Assembly: GCA_944391405.1 (NCBI GenBank)
Contig: CALXTN010000010.1
Coordinates: 1 to 55,118 of the forward strand
Length of the DNA stretch: 55,118 nucleotides
DNA from: an uncultured Alphaproteobacteria bacterium
Lineage (GTDB): Bacteria; Pseudomonadota; Alphaproteobacteria; RF32; CAG-239
Direction of reading: 5' to 3'
Position 1 is the stretch's first letter, and each line of letters begins with the position of its first letter. The notes beneath the pieces are model-generated. The model searched no databases and was not told the origin of the DNA. It saw only the letters and a list, made by a program, of their open reading frames with translations. The position numbers and the translations under genes are program-made. This document shows positions 16,962 to 27,668 of the stretch, piece after piece.

Positions 16962-16989
16962 TTGACAATTATAGACACCTTCATATAAT
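16962..16989 (+). promoter_or_regulatory. Consensus promoter of the 273-aa unknown gene
   Basis: A perfect TTGACA (16962-16967) and a perfect TATAAT (16984-16989) are 16 bases apart, and the ATG is 45 bases further on. The leader is AT-rich and has no Shine-Dalgarno site. Confidence 0.85.
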
Positions 16990-17034
16990 CGCTCACAAAG
17001 AAAATTATTATCAAAACTATTAAAATCAACAATT

Positions 17035-17856
17035 ATGGAAAAATTAAATTTAAGCCAATTAAATGCCATCGGACAAGAAATTGGTTATCCGTTTTATATA
17101 TTTAAAGATGGAAGTTACGGACGTAAATTCGTCAACGGCAGCTTAAATGCCATTGCAACGGTCAAGCAGCCATTTGAGGTAGATAATTTGCAAGAAAAAT
17201 CTTTTACGACAACATCGGCAAACAAATCACAAGGTGTAAAAATGCCGCAATCGTCCGCTCCGATTATCGAACTGGCAAAGAAGGTAACGCCGGAACAAAT
17301 AGCAAAAGCCGAATGTGGCGGAAAAGTTTATAATAACGGAGGGATATGCATACGTAATGGCTTTTCTATCGCAGAATTAAGCGGATATATTTTGTGGGTA
17401 AATCCTGATAAAACCGCACCGATAGGTTATCGTGCTTTGTGTTGTGTTCCGGATTTTGTAGAAATGAAACTCATTTATTTAAGTTTGGATAAACATCTTC
17501 CGGACGCAATTGAGGCTTTTCCTGACGGCTATGCTAATACCAAAGCAATATATAAAGCGTTTCGATTAAAAGGAATAAAGACGGAAGTTTGGGAATATAT
17601 CACCAATTATGCTAAAAATGGTCTTAACCCGAATGATTGCTTTATGATATCACCGGCAGAGATGAAAGCGGCTATATCTGCAAATGAGATGGTTACTCCG
17701 CTTTTAGGTCTATGGTACGGAGTAGGGACATTTCCCATGTCACATTGGAACGGCCGCTCTGTGGAAGGTATATCAATGCAAAAAGACGGAGGTTGCTTTC
17801 AAGGTTCTGTGTATATTGACAGGGATATAAAAGTTATTCCATGCTTTTGGATTTAA
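17035..17856 (+). CDS. Unknown protein behind a consensus promoter
   Basis: I do not recognise this 273-aa protein. No signal peptide or transmembrane segment is visible. The first 90 residues are polar and Ser/Thr/Lys-rich. The second part, from about residue 88, has a Cys-bearing glycine-rich segment (ECGGKVYNNGGICI), then strands and loops with many aromatic residues, and ends VIPCFWI. The pattern suggests a beta-rich domain. A consensus promoter and an intrinsic terminator frame it as a single highly expressed unit. The ATG has no Shine-Dalgarno site. Confidence 0.6.
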   Translation: MEKLNLSQLNAIGQEIGYPFYIFKDGSYGRKFVNGSLNAIATVKQPFEVDNLQEKSFTTTSANKSQGVKMPQSSAPIIELAKKVTPEQIAKAECGGKVYNNGGICIRNGFSIAELSGYILWVNPDKTAPIGYRALCCVPDFVEMKLIYLSLDKHLPDAIEAFPDGYANTKAIYKAFRLKGIKTEVWEYITNYAKNGLNPNDCFMISPAEMKAAISANEMVTPLLGLWYGVGTFPMSHWNGRSVEGISMQKDGGCFQGSVYIDRDIKVIPCFWI

Positions 17857-17866
17857 GAAAAATTAA

Positions 17867-17899
17867 GACAGTCCGGCATTATGTTCGGCTGTCTTTTTT
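17867..17899 (+). terminator. Terminator of the 273-aa unknown gene
   Basis: GACAG-T-CCG (17867-17874) pairs with CGG-C-TGTC (17886-17893) and is followed by TTTTTT. Confidence 0.88.
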
Positions 17900-17906
17900 A
17901 AGGACA

Positions 17907-17941
17907 TAAAAAAAGAACCTCGTTTCTCAACGAAGTTCTTT
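17907..17941 (-). terminator. Terminator of the 217-aa unknown gene
   Basis: AAAGAAC-C-TCGTT (17912-17924) pairs with AACGA-A-GTTCTTT (17929-17941) and is followed on the minus strand by TTT and further T. It lies about 85 bases beyond the stop at 18026. Confidence 0.75.
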
Positions 17942-18025
17942 AGAAATTGTAGTAAAACAAGAAGCGGAATATCTGTCTCACGACAATTGCCACTTCACAG
18001 ATAAAATGAAAAAAATCATTACATT

Positions 18026-18679
18026 CTAAAGAGTGTCGCCAGCATCGCGAAAACGTCTTTTATGACGTTCATTAGATGCAGCATTTTTGTGTCGCTTTCC
18101 ACCTCGTGACAAAAAGTCACCTTTTATCCTTGGAAGGTAATCATGCAAGCAAACCCCTCCATGTAAGCTGACCTTTGTAGCCAATTTACTTAAATCAGTA
18201 ACAAAGGTAACCGGAATAAAAAATTTCTCTCCTCGAGATGAAGTCATCAGGTGAACGACCGAAAAATCTTCCGGACTACTGAAATAAGCTTCTGCATACC
18301 AACCGCCTTTATTGACGAAGTGGATAACTGCTTTTTTATCATCATCTAAGAAACCCCAGAGAGACTTCAACTTTCCTCCGGTGTTGAGCGTGTTAAGATG
18401 TCTGAGCATAATCTCAATAGCCGTAGCAGTTTCTGCGGAAAACAAACAGCTGTCTTCAGCAGTTGTAGCAATTGAAGTAACGTCTTCTAACTTTTCATCC
18501 AATACAACTGTGTTCAAAAAATCAGTCATACGTTTTCTGGAAACAGTCGGATAAGAAACAATAAACTCACAAAAATTAGCAGGTTTCTTATGTAATCTAC
18601 CTAGCTTTTCAACGGCAAGAGTTGTTAAAAGCTCTTTTGCCTCAGACCAAGTAACGGTCTTAATAATTCTTTCTTCCAT
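18026..18679 (-). CDS. Unknown protein with basic C-terminus
   Basis: This 217-aa protein has no recognised family. It is cytoplasmic by sequence. The first 150 residues look like a mixed alpha/beta domain with a central HFVNKGGWYAEAYF segment. The last 35 residues are strongly basic, with several Arg/Lys/His clusters (GGKRHKN, ERHKRRFRD) that may bind nucleic acid. The ATG at 18679 has no Shine-Dalgarno site but is preceded by a TTGACA-type promoter. A terminator follows the gene, so it is a single transcription unit. Confidence 0.55.
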   Translation of the reverse strand: MEERIIKTVTWSEAKELLTTLAVEKLGRLHKKPANFCEFIVSYPTVSRKRMTDFLNTVVLDEKLEDVTSIATTAEDSCLFSAETATAIEIMLRHLNTLNTGGKLKSLWGFLDDDKKAVIHFVNKGGWYAEAYFSSPEDFSVVHLMTSSRGEKFFIPVTFVTDLSKLATKVSLHGGVCLHDYLPRIKGDFLSRGGKRHKNAASNERHKRRFRDAGDTL

Positions 18680-18711
18680 AAAAATATCTATTTAATTAAA
18701 AACACAGAATC

Positions 18712-18739
18712 AGCATAGGCTAAAATATTTTTTTGTCAA
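18712..18739 (-). promoter_or_regulatory. Promoter of the 217-aa unknown gene
   Basis: On the minus strand TTGACA (18739-18734), 16 bases and TATGCT (18717-18712) lie 32 bases before the ATG. Confidence 0.65.
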
Positions 18740-18769
18740 ATATTTTTTGAGAATAACTCAAAAAATAGC

Positions 18770-18806
18770 ATAAAAAATCCAATCAAGCAGTTAACTTGAT
18801 TGGATA
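18770..18806 (-). terminator. Terminator of the lipid-transport operon
   Basis: ATCCAATCAAG (18777-18787) and CTTGATTGGAT (18795-18805) form a perfect 11-bp stem, followed on the minus strand by TTTTTA. It lies 20 bases after the lipoprotein gene ending at 18825. Confidence 0.85.
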
Positions 18807-18824
18807 AAAATAAAACATAAAGCC

Positions 18825-19391
18825 TTATTTAAGGGTAATTAAGTCATCAGCAATAGCTTTAGTTAAAAGACTTAACAACTTACTTTGAGCTGGAATATAA
18901 GCGTCATACTCACCGTTGATAGCAATATTTTGCTTAAACTGTCCTTGTTTAACAATGCGACCTTTTTTATTTTTAATAAAATAGGATGCTTGCAACAAAG
19001 CTTCTTCATCAAGACGTCCACTCATTTTTTGAATTTCAACAGATACGGCATATTTATAGTTTTTACGCAACGTTGTTCTATTTTCTATCACGGCATTAGG
19101 GAAGATAAGATTTAAATCATCATTGATAACTTGTTGAATAAGTTTATCCGGATTAGCCCCCCAGCGATTAAATTCATCAATTTTGAGTTCATAGTTTTCA
19201 TCACCAAGTGTGGTAATTTGTGGCTTAGCTTGAACTGCCGGCAAGAGAACATTATCCACTAAAATATTTTGCTTAAAATCTGTATACACTTGTTGAGATT
19301 CATTTAGAGCTACAGGTTGATAAAAATTAGGATTTTTACTGGCGCAGGCAGAAATGGTAAAAATCAAAAGCAATAACCAAAATTTTTTCAT
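18825..19391 (-). CDS. PqiC/ABC-transport auxiliary lipoprotein
   Basis: This 188-aa lipoprotein has a short signal peptide ending in the lipobox ISAC (Cys near 16). The mature part matches the PqiC/YmbA-type ABC auxiliary family: early FYQPVAL strand, VDNVLLP, then RWGANPDKLIQQVINDDL near 95. In these systems the lipoprotein is in the outer membrane or periplasm and works with the MCE protein. Its start is one base past the MCE gene, so they are co-transcribed and coupled. It is the last gene of the operon. Confidence 0.88.
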   Translation of the reverse strand: MKKFWLLLLIFTISACASKNPNFYQPVALNESQQVYTDFKQNILVDNVLLPAVQAKPQITTLGDENYELKIDEFNRWGANPDKLIQQVINDDLNLIFPNAVIENRTTLRKNYKYAVSVEIQKMSGRLDEEALLQASYFIKNKKGRIVKQGQFKQNIAINGEYDAYIPAQSKLLSLLTKAIADDLITLK

Positions 19392-19392
19392 T

Positions 19393-20244
19393 TTATTGTT
19401 CCTTTCCGGTAATAATAGAGCTCGGGTACATTTGCAGATAATCTGTTAGATTTTTTAGAGAGTTAGCCGCAGCAGTTAAAGTTTCGATTAAGGTTGAAAA
19501 TTGGGAAGCATTTTCGCCCATTATTAAATCTAGAGATTTAGCTGCACCTCCGACATTTTGAGCAGCCGTACCAAATTCAGCAACCATTTTTGTAGTGTTG
19601 TTTTTATTTTCTTTCAAGATGTAATCAACCGTATCAAGAGTAGAGTTCATCTTAGAAAGCAACGGAGGCAGCTCTTTATCAAGTGTTTGTGTGATATTAT
19701 GAACATCATCAGCAATTTGTGTAATAGGCATAACTTGAATACTTTTGGATATTTCAGCAAACGGCGAACCGATGGTTGGAATTTCAAATTGATTTTTAGC
19801 TTCTTCATGAAGAACAATTTTAGATTTCGGGAACATATCCAATTCAACTAAAAGCTGACCCGTAATGACAGAATTAATAGCTAATCGAGCGCGTAAACCA
19901 TCTTGAATAAATTTATCAAGTCTGGCTCTTTCATCGCGATTATTAGTAATTAAAGATTTTCCGTTATAAATTTTAGCATAAACAGGAATTAGAAATTGCA
20001 TTGTTTGTAAATTAGCTTGTAGACGAACTTCTGTAACTTCACCAATTTTAACCCCCTTAAATAAGACAGGAGCTCCAACATCAAGACCTTTTACCGATTC
20101 GTCAAAATACATGACAACTATAGATTCGTTATCGGAAAATTTAGATTTTAAGAAATATGCCAACATCAAAAAGAGCGATAAAAGCCCGATACTAACAAAA
20201 AGACCAATCATTTTCAAATTAGGCTGCTTGACCATTTTCGACAC
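19393..20244 (-). CDS. MlaD-type MCE protein
   Basis: This 283-aa protein has one N-terminal transmembrane helix (about 11-30) and a single MCE domain (about 40-120, with GLDVGAPVLFKGVKIGEV). A helical C-terminal region forms the rest. It is the substrate-binding ring of an MlaFED-type lipid transporter that moves phospholipids across the periplasm. It overlaps the end of the ATPase gene by 26 bases. A second ATG nine bases on is an alternative start. The single MCE domain is like MlaD rather than the multi-domain PqiB. Confidence 0.9.
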   Translation of the reverse strand: MSKMVKQPNLKMIGLFVSIGLLSLFLMLAYFLKSKFSDNESIVVMYFDESVKGLDVGAPVLFKGVKIGEVTEVRLQANLQTMQFLIPVYAKIYNGKSLITNNRDERARLDKFIQDGLRARLAINSVITGQLLVELDMFPKSKIVLHEEAKNQFEIPTIGSPFAEISKSIQVMPITQIADDVHNITQTLDKELPPLLSKMNSTLDTVDYILKENKNNTTKMVAEFGTAAQNVGGAAKSLDLIMGENASQFSTLIETLTAAANSLKNLTDYLQMYPSSIITGKEQ

Positions 20245-20983
20245 CTCTTGTTAAAAATTCAAGTATTTCAGGATTAGGAGGAGTTTGCAACATTTGTTTT
20301 GGGTTACCTCTGCCGGTAATATTTTTAACTTTTCCATCAAGAAAGATAGAGTTATTACCAATTGCAAAAATAGATTGCAATTCATGTGTAACTACCACAA
20401 ATGTTGTTCCCAAATTCTGATTAAGTTCCAAAATCAAATCATCTAAGCGTTTTGAGCTAATAGGATCCAGTCCGGCGGAAGGTTCGTCACAATAAACAAT
20501 TTTCGGATCAAGAGCTAAAGCTCTAGAGAGCGCGGCTCTTTTTTTCATACCTCCGGAAATTTCGGATGGATAAAAATCTTCAAATCCATACAAACCGGTA
20601 AGTGCCAGTTTATAAGATGCCAATTCAGCAATTTCTTTTTTAGAATAGTTTGTATAAAGTTCCAACGGCATAGAAACATTTTCTTTTAACGTCATGGAAG
20701 AGAATAGGGCGCCGCTTTGATAGAGCACGCCACAGTTTTTCATGATTTCTGTTTTTTGCTGAGCATCTGCGCCAGAAAAGTTCTGTCCGTTGACTAAGAC
20801 TTCGCCTTGCACCGGCGTAACCAGACCGGTTAATACGCGGAGCATACTGCTCTTACCACAACCGCTCGCTCCCATAATGATAAAAATATCTTTTTCATGT
20901 ACGGAAAAATTGATATTATCAAATAAGATGAAATCACCATAGGCCACTCTAAGGTTTTTGACTGTAATAATATCCTGTGTCAT
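20219..20983 (-). CDS. mlaF: MlaF-type ABC ATPase
   Basis: This 254-aa ATPase of the lipid-transport complex has Walker A GASGCGKSS, the MlaF-type signature ISGGMKKRAALSRAL and Walker B KIVYCDEPSAGLDP. The start is the ATG at 20983, which overlaps the stop of the permease gene as ATGA. A longer frame to 21037 is the permease 3' end read in another frame. Partners are the permease upstream and the MCE protein downstream. Confidence 0.94.
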   Translation of the reverse strand: MTQDIITVKNLRVAYGDFILFDNINFSVHEKDIFIIMGASGCGKSSMLRVLTGLVTPVQGEVLVNGQNFSGADAQQKTEIMKNCGVLYQSGALFSSMTLKENVSMPLELYTNYSKKEIAELASYKLALTGLYGFEDFYPSEISGGMKKRAALSRALALDPKIVYCDEPSAGLDPISSKRLDDLILELNQNLGTTFVVVTHELQSIFAIGNNSIFLDGKVKNITGRGNPKQMLQTPPNPEILEFLTRGVENGQAA

Positions 20984-22101
20984 ATTCCTACCACCTCCAA
21001 GAGTACAGTCAAAACACCAGTTGCCACAATCATCCAAACCAAAGCCGTAACAACCGCACCGGTTGTAGCTTTACCGACACTATCAGCATCGCGTCCGGCA
21101 TTAAGTCCTTTATAGCACCCGCATAATGAAATAATAATTCCGTAAATAACACTATGCAACAATCCTACTAAAATATTTCTCAAACTCAATGCTTTAATTG
21201 CATAATCAAAATAAGAGGATGAAGAAATATCTAAAAAAGCAACCCCCACCACGGCTCCGCCGAAAATACCCAATACATCAGCCAACATAGTCAAAAACGG
21301 GATAGTAAAGACCAACGAAATCAACCTCGGTGAAATAAGATAATCAGAGATTTTGATACCTAACGTCTTAAGCGCATCAATTTCTTCATTAACCTGCATG
21401 GTTCCAAGTGTTGCCGCATAAGAAGAACCCGTTCGTCCAGCCATAATAATTCCAACCATAATGGCCGCCATAATTCTCGTCATGCCAATAGAAACCATGC
21501 TTGCTACATAAATACCTGCACCAAATGTACGTAATTGAAGGGCTCCGACAAAAGCTAAAATAAGCCCCACCAAAAAGCTAACCAGAGAAATAATTCCAAC
21601 TGCTTTATAACTGCAATCGGCAAAGATAAATAAAAAATCATTTTTCCTCCAAATAGCTTGACCAGTAAAAAAGCGTAAGAGAGATAAGTTCGTTTCATGA
21701 ATAAAAAGACAAGCGGATTTAATTTTTTCGAAAATAATTAAACTTTTTGCACCAATATTTTCAAGCCCAGGTAAAGTATTCTTTTTCTCTTTCGGTGGTG
21801 TATTTTCAACTTTTAGCGCGAGAGCCAGTATTTCTTGCAAATTTTCGGGTAATTGCGAGAGGTTAGTATCAAGAGCAAGCAATTTAATTCTTTTTGCCCA
21901 TCCAAAAATCTGCGCAGCAATAGAAGAAGAGTAAACATTTGAAGCATCACTCATTTCAAAAGATATTATTTTTCCACCTTGATTTTTCCATGAGGTTATA
22001 TCTTTCATAATTGAGGTAATATCCTCTTCATCAGCAGTGTTAGGAACACTGTTGAAAATTAAATGAAGTTCTTTATTAATATGTTTTAATTCTACTGTCA
22101 T
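20980..22101 (-). CDS. mlaE: MlaE-type permease with N-terminal STAS domain
   Basis: This 373-aa protein has a fused STAS-like N-terminal domain (about 1-95), a linker, and an MlaE/YrbE permease domain with about five helices. The permease part carries the family motifs RTGSSYAATLGTMQVNEEIDAL and ISLCGCYKGLNAGRDADSVGKATTGAVV. The fusion of STAS and permease replaces the separate MlaB seen in E. coli, and is common in alphaproteobacteria. It is the first of four coupled genes for phospholipid transport. Confidence 0.93.
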   Translation of the reverse strand: MTVELKHINKELHLIFNSVPNTADEEDITSIMKDITSWKNQGGKIISFEMSDASNVYSSSIAAQIFGWAKRIKLLALDTNLSQLPENLQEILALALKVENTPPKEKKNTLPGLENIGAKSLIIFEKIKSACLFIHETNLSLLRFFTGQAIWRKNDFLFIFADCSYKAVGIISLVSFLVGLILAFVGALQLRTFGAGIYVASMVSIGMTRIMAAIMVGIIMAGRTGSSYAATLGTMQVNEEIDALKTLGIKISDYLISPRLISLVFTIPFLTMLADVLGIFGGAVVGVAFLDISSSSYFDYAIKALSLRNILVGLLHSVIYGIIISLCGCYKGLNAGRDADSVGKATTGAVVTALVWMIVATGVLTVLLEVVGI

Positions 22102-22122
22102 TGCTCTATATAGATAATACGT

Positions 22123-22980
22123 TTACGAGTTTTTACAAGAAGCAAGACAAACTTCAACTGCCGCTTGGTTAGCAATTTCGTGAGCTTCTTGCTGAGATTT
22201 TCCTTTAAGTATAGATGTCATAAAAGCTCCAGCAAAAGCATTTCCTGCGCCATAAGCGAAGGATTGTTGAATTCCGTCATTTTTAACAAAAGTTAATGTT
22301 TCGCCAAAAATACGGCTTTCTTTGGCTGTATCATTAAGAATTAGATATTTTAATTGATATTGCGCTTTAATTTGCATACACATATCATCAATAGAACCGG
22401 AAAGTTTAAGTATATTTTTTTTTTTTTTTTTCTCTCCAATATTGAGCTTTAAAATATCTGCAAGTTCAAGTAATTTAGCAACAAGAAATTTGTCGTAGTA
22501 ATCTTGCCGTAAATTAATATCAAAGAATTTGAAAGCTGTCTTAGGTACAGATGAAATCAAATCCAAAATGGTATTTTTAGAATAAGCTTTTCGAAGAGCA
22601 AGAGTATCAAAATAGACTGCATCAACATTTTTGATACATTTTTCAGCATCTTCAGTAAAAGGAATATAATCCCATGCCGCATTTTCAAGAATGTGAGCTG
22701 TAAGAGAGCCATTGGAATTTTTAAAAATAATAACTCGTCCAGTAAGATAATGAGTAATAGCCAAAACTGGAGTTATACCAAATTTATTCAGTTCAGTAAT
22801 AACCTCACGCCCCAAATCATCTGCACCAATAGCACTAATCAAATGTCCAACAGCACCATATTTAACAGCATAATGTAAAAAATCAGCCGGTGCGCCGCCA
22901 AGCTTTCTACTATCTGGCATAATATCAAAAACAACTTCACCAATAGCAGCTACATGAGGTTTTTTGCTTCTTCCAACCAT
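22123..22980 (-). CDS. PfkB-family carbohydrate kinase-like protein with altered active site
   Basis: This 285-aa protein has the PfkB/ribokinase fold: GEVVFDIMPDSRKLGGAPADF at the N-terminus, GADDLG near 54 and DINLRQDYY near 158. It resembles fructokinases. The C-terminal signature, normally GAGD with Asp as catalytic base, reads GAGN (Asn247), which would abolish or strongly reduce normal kinase activity. A run of 17 A codes for part of GEKKKKKN near 185. The gene is 21 bases upstream of mlaE. It may be a pseudokinase, a decaying gene or carry a sequencing artefact at the run. Confidence 0.8.
   Translation of the reverse strand: MVGRSKKPHVAAIGEVVFDIMPDSRKLGGAPADFLHYAVKYGAVGHLISAIGADDLGREVITELNKFGITPVLAITHYLTGRVIIFKNSNGSLTAHILENAAWDYIPFTEDAEKCIKNVDAVYFDTLALRKAYSKNTILDLISSVPKTAFKFFDINLRQDYYDKFLVAKLLELADILKLNIGEKKKKKNILKLSGSIDDMCMQIKAQYQLKYLILNDTAKESRIFGETLTFVKNDGIQQSFAYGAGNAFAGAFMTSILKGKSQQEAHEIANQAAVEVCLASCKNS
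22415..22431. repeat. 17-base homopolymer inside the kinase gene
   Basis: Seventeen consecutive T on the plus strand (A in the coding strand) encode the Lys run of the PfkB-like protein. It is the longest homopolymer noted in a coding region here and is prone to replication or transcription slippage. Confidence 0.95.
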
Positions 22981-23058
22981 GACGCCTCTTAATATATTTC
23001 TTTTACAAAAAGCACTTTACAAAAGAGTATAGCGAATAAAATTATAGAGTCAACGAGT

Positions 23059-24567
23059 TTAATACTTGTTCAAACGCAAATTTAAGCTATTTTGCATCAT
23101 ATAGGTCGCATCTTGAGCATTAATTTTACAAAGATCTATACCATAACTTTTACGATAATAAGTTTGAAAGTTAAGACATTCATTGGTTTGTGCAAGTAGT
23201 TTATAACTATCAAGAGCAAAGACTATAGGTGGAAGAGGGGAATAATAAAGGTCAATATTTTTTAAGATAGAAGGAATTCTTAAAATTTCGCCAGTTTCAC
23301 CAACAATCGCCAAACATGTGTATTCCGGTAAATAATATTCACAAAAAAGATTATTATTATCAAAAGTCAGAATAGGTGCATTTCGAGGTACAAACAATCT
23401 GATATCATGAACCAGATTAGAATATCCCTTATCAAAAGATGCGGCGCGAATGTCATCATAGGTTACAAAGAATCCCACAAGAGCCAAAGCCATAAACCCT
23501 TTTTGTAACCAGCGATAAGAAGATAAAACAACAGCTCCTGCTAAAAACCAAATAAGAGAAAAGATAAGCATATATCTGGAAGTAAGCATAGGTCTAATGA
23601 TAATAGACAAAATATATAACAACGAATAAGTTGCTAAGATGCTAAAAAAAGCAATAGCCAATAAAAAGCATAGTTTTTTATGTTGTGTTTGAATGTCTTT
23701 CAGTGAAAATATACCACAAACAATAATAAAACTAAGAGTAGATGCAGCCAGAACAGTAAAAGCATGGAAAATAGATTGTACCATATCTCCCACCAGAGGA
23801 TTTATAAAAAACTGGGTGCTCATTTTAACAAAATCCATGGTAACATACCAATATTGACTAATAGCACCGGCTGTTCGTAATGGTACTAAAATCCATGGAG
23901 CAAAAAGTAATGCAACCATAAAAGTAGCACAAAGAAATTTCTTTAAAGTGGTGTATTTTTTTTGAATAATAAGAAGAAACCCCAAAAATGCATATAAAAA
24001 CATTAGCCAAACCGCACAATAGTAGTGTGTATAAAGCGCTAACAAAGATGAAATGGCAAATTTAATAAAATCAAAATTATTCGGAGAATTTAGAAGACGG
24101 CATCCGTAAACAAGCGCCATCAGCATTAAAAGTGCTGATAACATATAAGTTCGCACTTCAAAAGCAAGCCATAAAGAATGAGGCATCAGCAAAAGTAAAG
24201 CAATCATCCAGAGTGCGACTTTATCACCATAATCACGCCGTATTTCCGTTGCAGCAAAAATTTGCGCCGCAATAAGCAAAATATAAGAGGCAAAATGCGC
24301 ACCAAAAATTTCATACGATTTAGGAAAGAAAAATAATACAAATTTCAGATATAAATAATAAAGAGGCGGTTTTGAATCTTCCGTCATCAACAAATGAAAC
24401 ATATCCTTAAAGCTATCATTAGCCATAAGCACAGAATATATTTCATCAGTCCAAAGATTAATATTATTAAGTAACAATCCATAAAGCACTGCGGTTAATA
24501 CAATTAAAATCCCAGCTTTAACCTGAAATTTAGCTAAAAGAGTTTTTGTAATAATCTGCTTATTCAA
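23059..24567 (-). CDS. Polytopic membrane glycosyltransferase (GT39/ArnT-like)
   Basis: This 502-aa membrane protein has about ten to twelve transmembrane helices and the first-loop acidic motif LWTDEIYS (near 40-47), followed by PPLYYLYLK, as in GT-C enzymes of the PMT/ArnT type that use polyprenyl-phosphate sugars. The acceptor is unknown; lipid A, glycolipid or protein are possible. A GGGGAG site lies seven bases before the TTG at 24567, which I prefer over the TTG at 24582. It is alone, 78 bases upstream of the kinase gene, in the same direction. Confidence 0.78.
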   Translation of the reverse strand: MNKQIITKTLLAKFQVKAGILIVLTAVLYGLLLNNINLWTDEIYSVLMANDSFKDMFHLLMTEDSKPPLYYLYLKFVLFFFPKSYEIFGAHFASYILLIAAQIFAATEIRRDYGDKVALWMIALLLLMPHSLWLAFEVRTYMLSALLMLMALVYGCRLLNSPNNFDFIKFAISSLLALYTHYYCAVWLMFLYAFLGFLLIIQKKYTTLKKFLCATFMVALLFAPWILVPLRTAGAISQYWYVTMDFVKMSTQFFINPLVGDMVQSIFHAFTVLAASTLSFIIVCGIFSLKDIQTQHKKLCFLLAIAFFSILATYSLLYILSIIIRPMLTSRYMLIFSLIWFLAGAVVLSSYRWLQKGFMALALVGFFVTYDDIRAASFDKGYSNLVHDIRLFVPRNAPILTFDNNNLFCEYYLPEYTCLAIVGETGEILRIPSILKNIDLYYSPLPPIVFALDSYKLLAQTNECLNFQTYYRKSYGIDLCKINAQDATYMMQNSLNLRLNKY

Positions 24568-24657
24568 AATTTTTCTCCCCAAATATATTACAACGTAATC
24601 AATGCGTCAATGAAGGTCAATAATATACCATATGTTTCACACAGTCAAATAACATAA

Positions 24658-24691
24658 AGAAAGCTGCCTTGAGAAAACAAGACAGCTTTTT
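24658..24691. terminator. Terminator of the ATP synthase operon
   Basis: AAAGCTG-C-CTTG (24660-24671) pairs with CAAG-A-CAGCTTT (24678-24689). A T-rich tail follows on the minus strand, so it ends the atp operon; the plus strand also has a T run. Confidence 0.8.
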
Positions 24692-24709
24692 GCAGAATTT
24701 AGAATAAAA

Positions 24710-25078
24710 CTATTTTTTAGTCTTTTCTCTTTCAAAATAATCAAGCAGCCATTTATAGTAAGGATTTTTAAAATCCTCATACATTTGTCTAACCAACTCA
24801 AGATTTAAGTCTTTTTTATTTAATGCAGATTCCGTTAAAATCGTACAAGTATCTTCTTTAATATCGGCCGAACCGACAGAAATAAACCATTCATCAGTTA
24901 CACGATTTGCTTCGTCTAAAATCTGTACAAGTCCCATACCCAAAGCCAACAAAGTAGGGGCTCTGCCTTTAATAACCGTAAGTGGCATTTCTCGTGCTGG
25001 CAAAACGACACGATATACTTTTGTATCCAACACTAATTTTTCAGGCATATAAATTTTAAGTTGAATATCCAAAGCCAT
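24710..25078 (-). CDS. atpC: ATP synthase F1 epsilon subunit
   Basis: This 122-aa subunit belongs to the central stalk and can inhibit ATP hydrolysis through its C-terminal helices. The N-terminal beta barrel is recognisable (LKIYMPEKLVLD, GRAPTLLALGMGLVQI, WFISVGSADI). At 122 residues it is shorter than the E. coli protein (139), mainly in the C-terminal helical part, which may weaken self-inhibition. It starts two bases after atpD and is the last gene of the operon. Confidence 0.92.
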   Translation of the reverse strand: MALDIQLKIYMPEKLVLDTKVYRVVLPAREMPLTVIKGRAPTLLALGMGLVQILDEANRVTDEWFISVGSADIKEDTCTILTESALNKKDLNLELVRQMYEDFKNPYYKWLLDYFEREKTKK

Positions 25079-25080
25079 AT

Positions 25081-27578
<2,498 letters not shown>

Positions 27579-27668
27579 AACAACAATCCTTTCTATGCAA
27601 CCATAAAGAAAACGACCAAACTCACATTAGGAACAAAGCCGAAGCTCAGCTCCTAATGATAAGAAATA

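Noticed and set aside
22123..22980. Reading the PfkB-like gene as a frameshifted pseudogene because of the A run
   Set aside because: The frame is open on both sides of the run and family motifs continue after it; only the Asp to Asn change is a defect.
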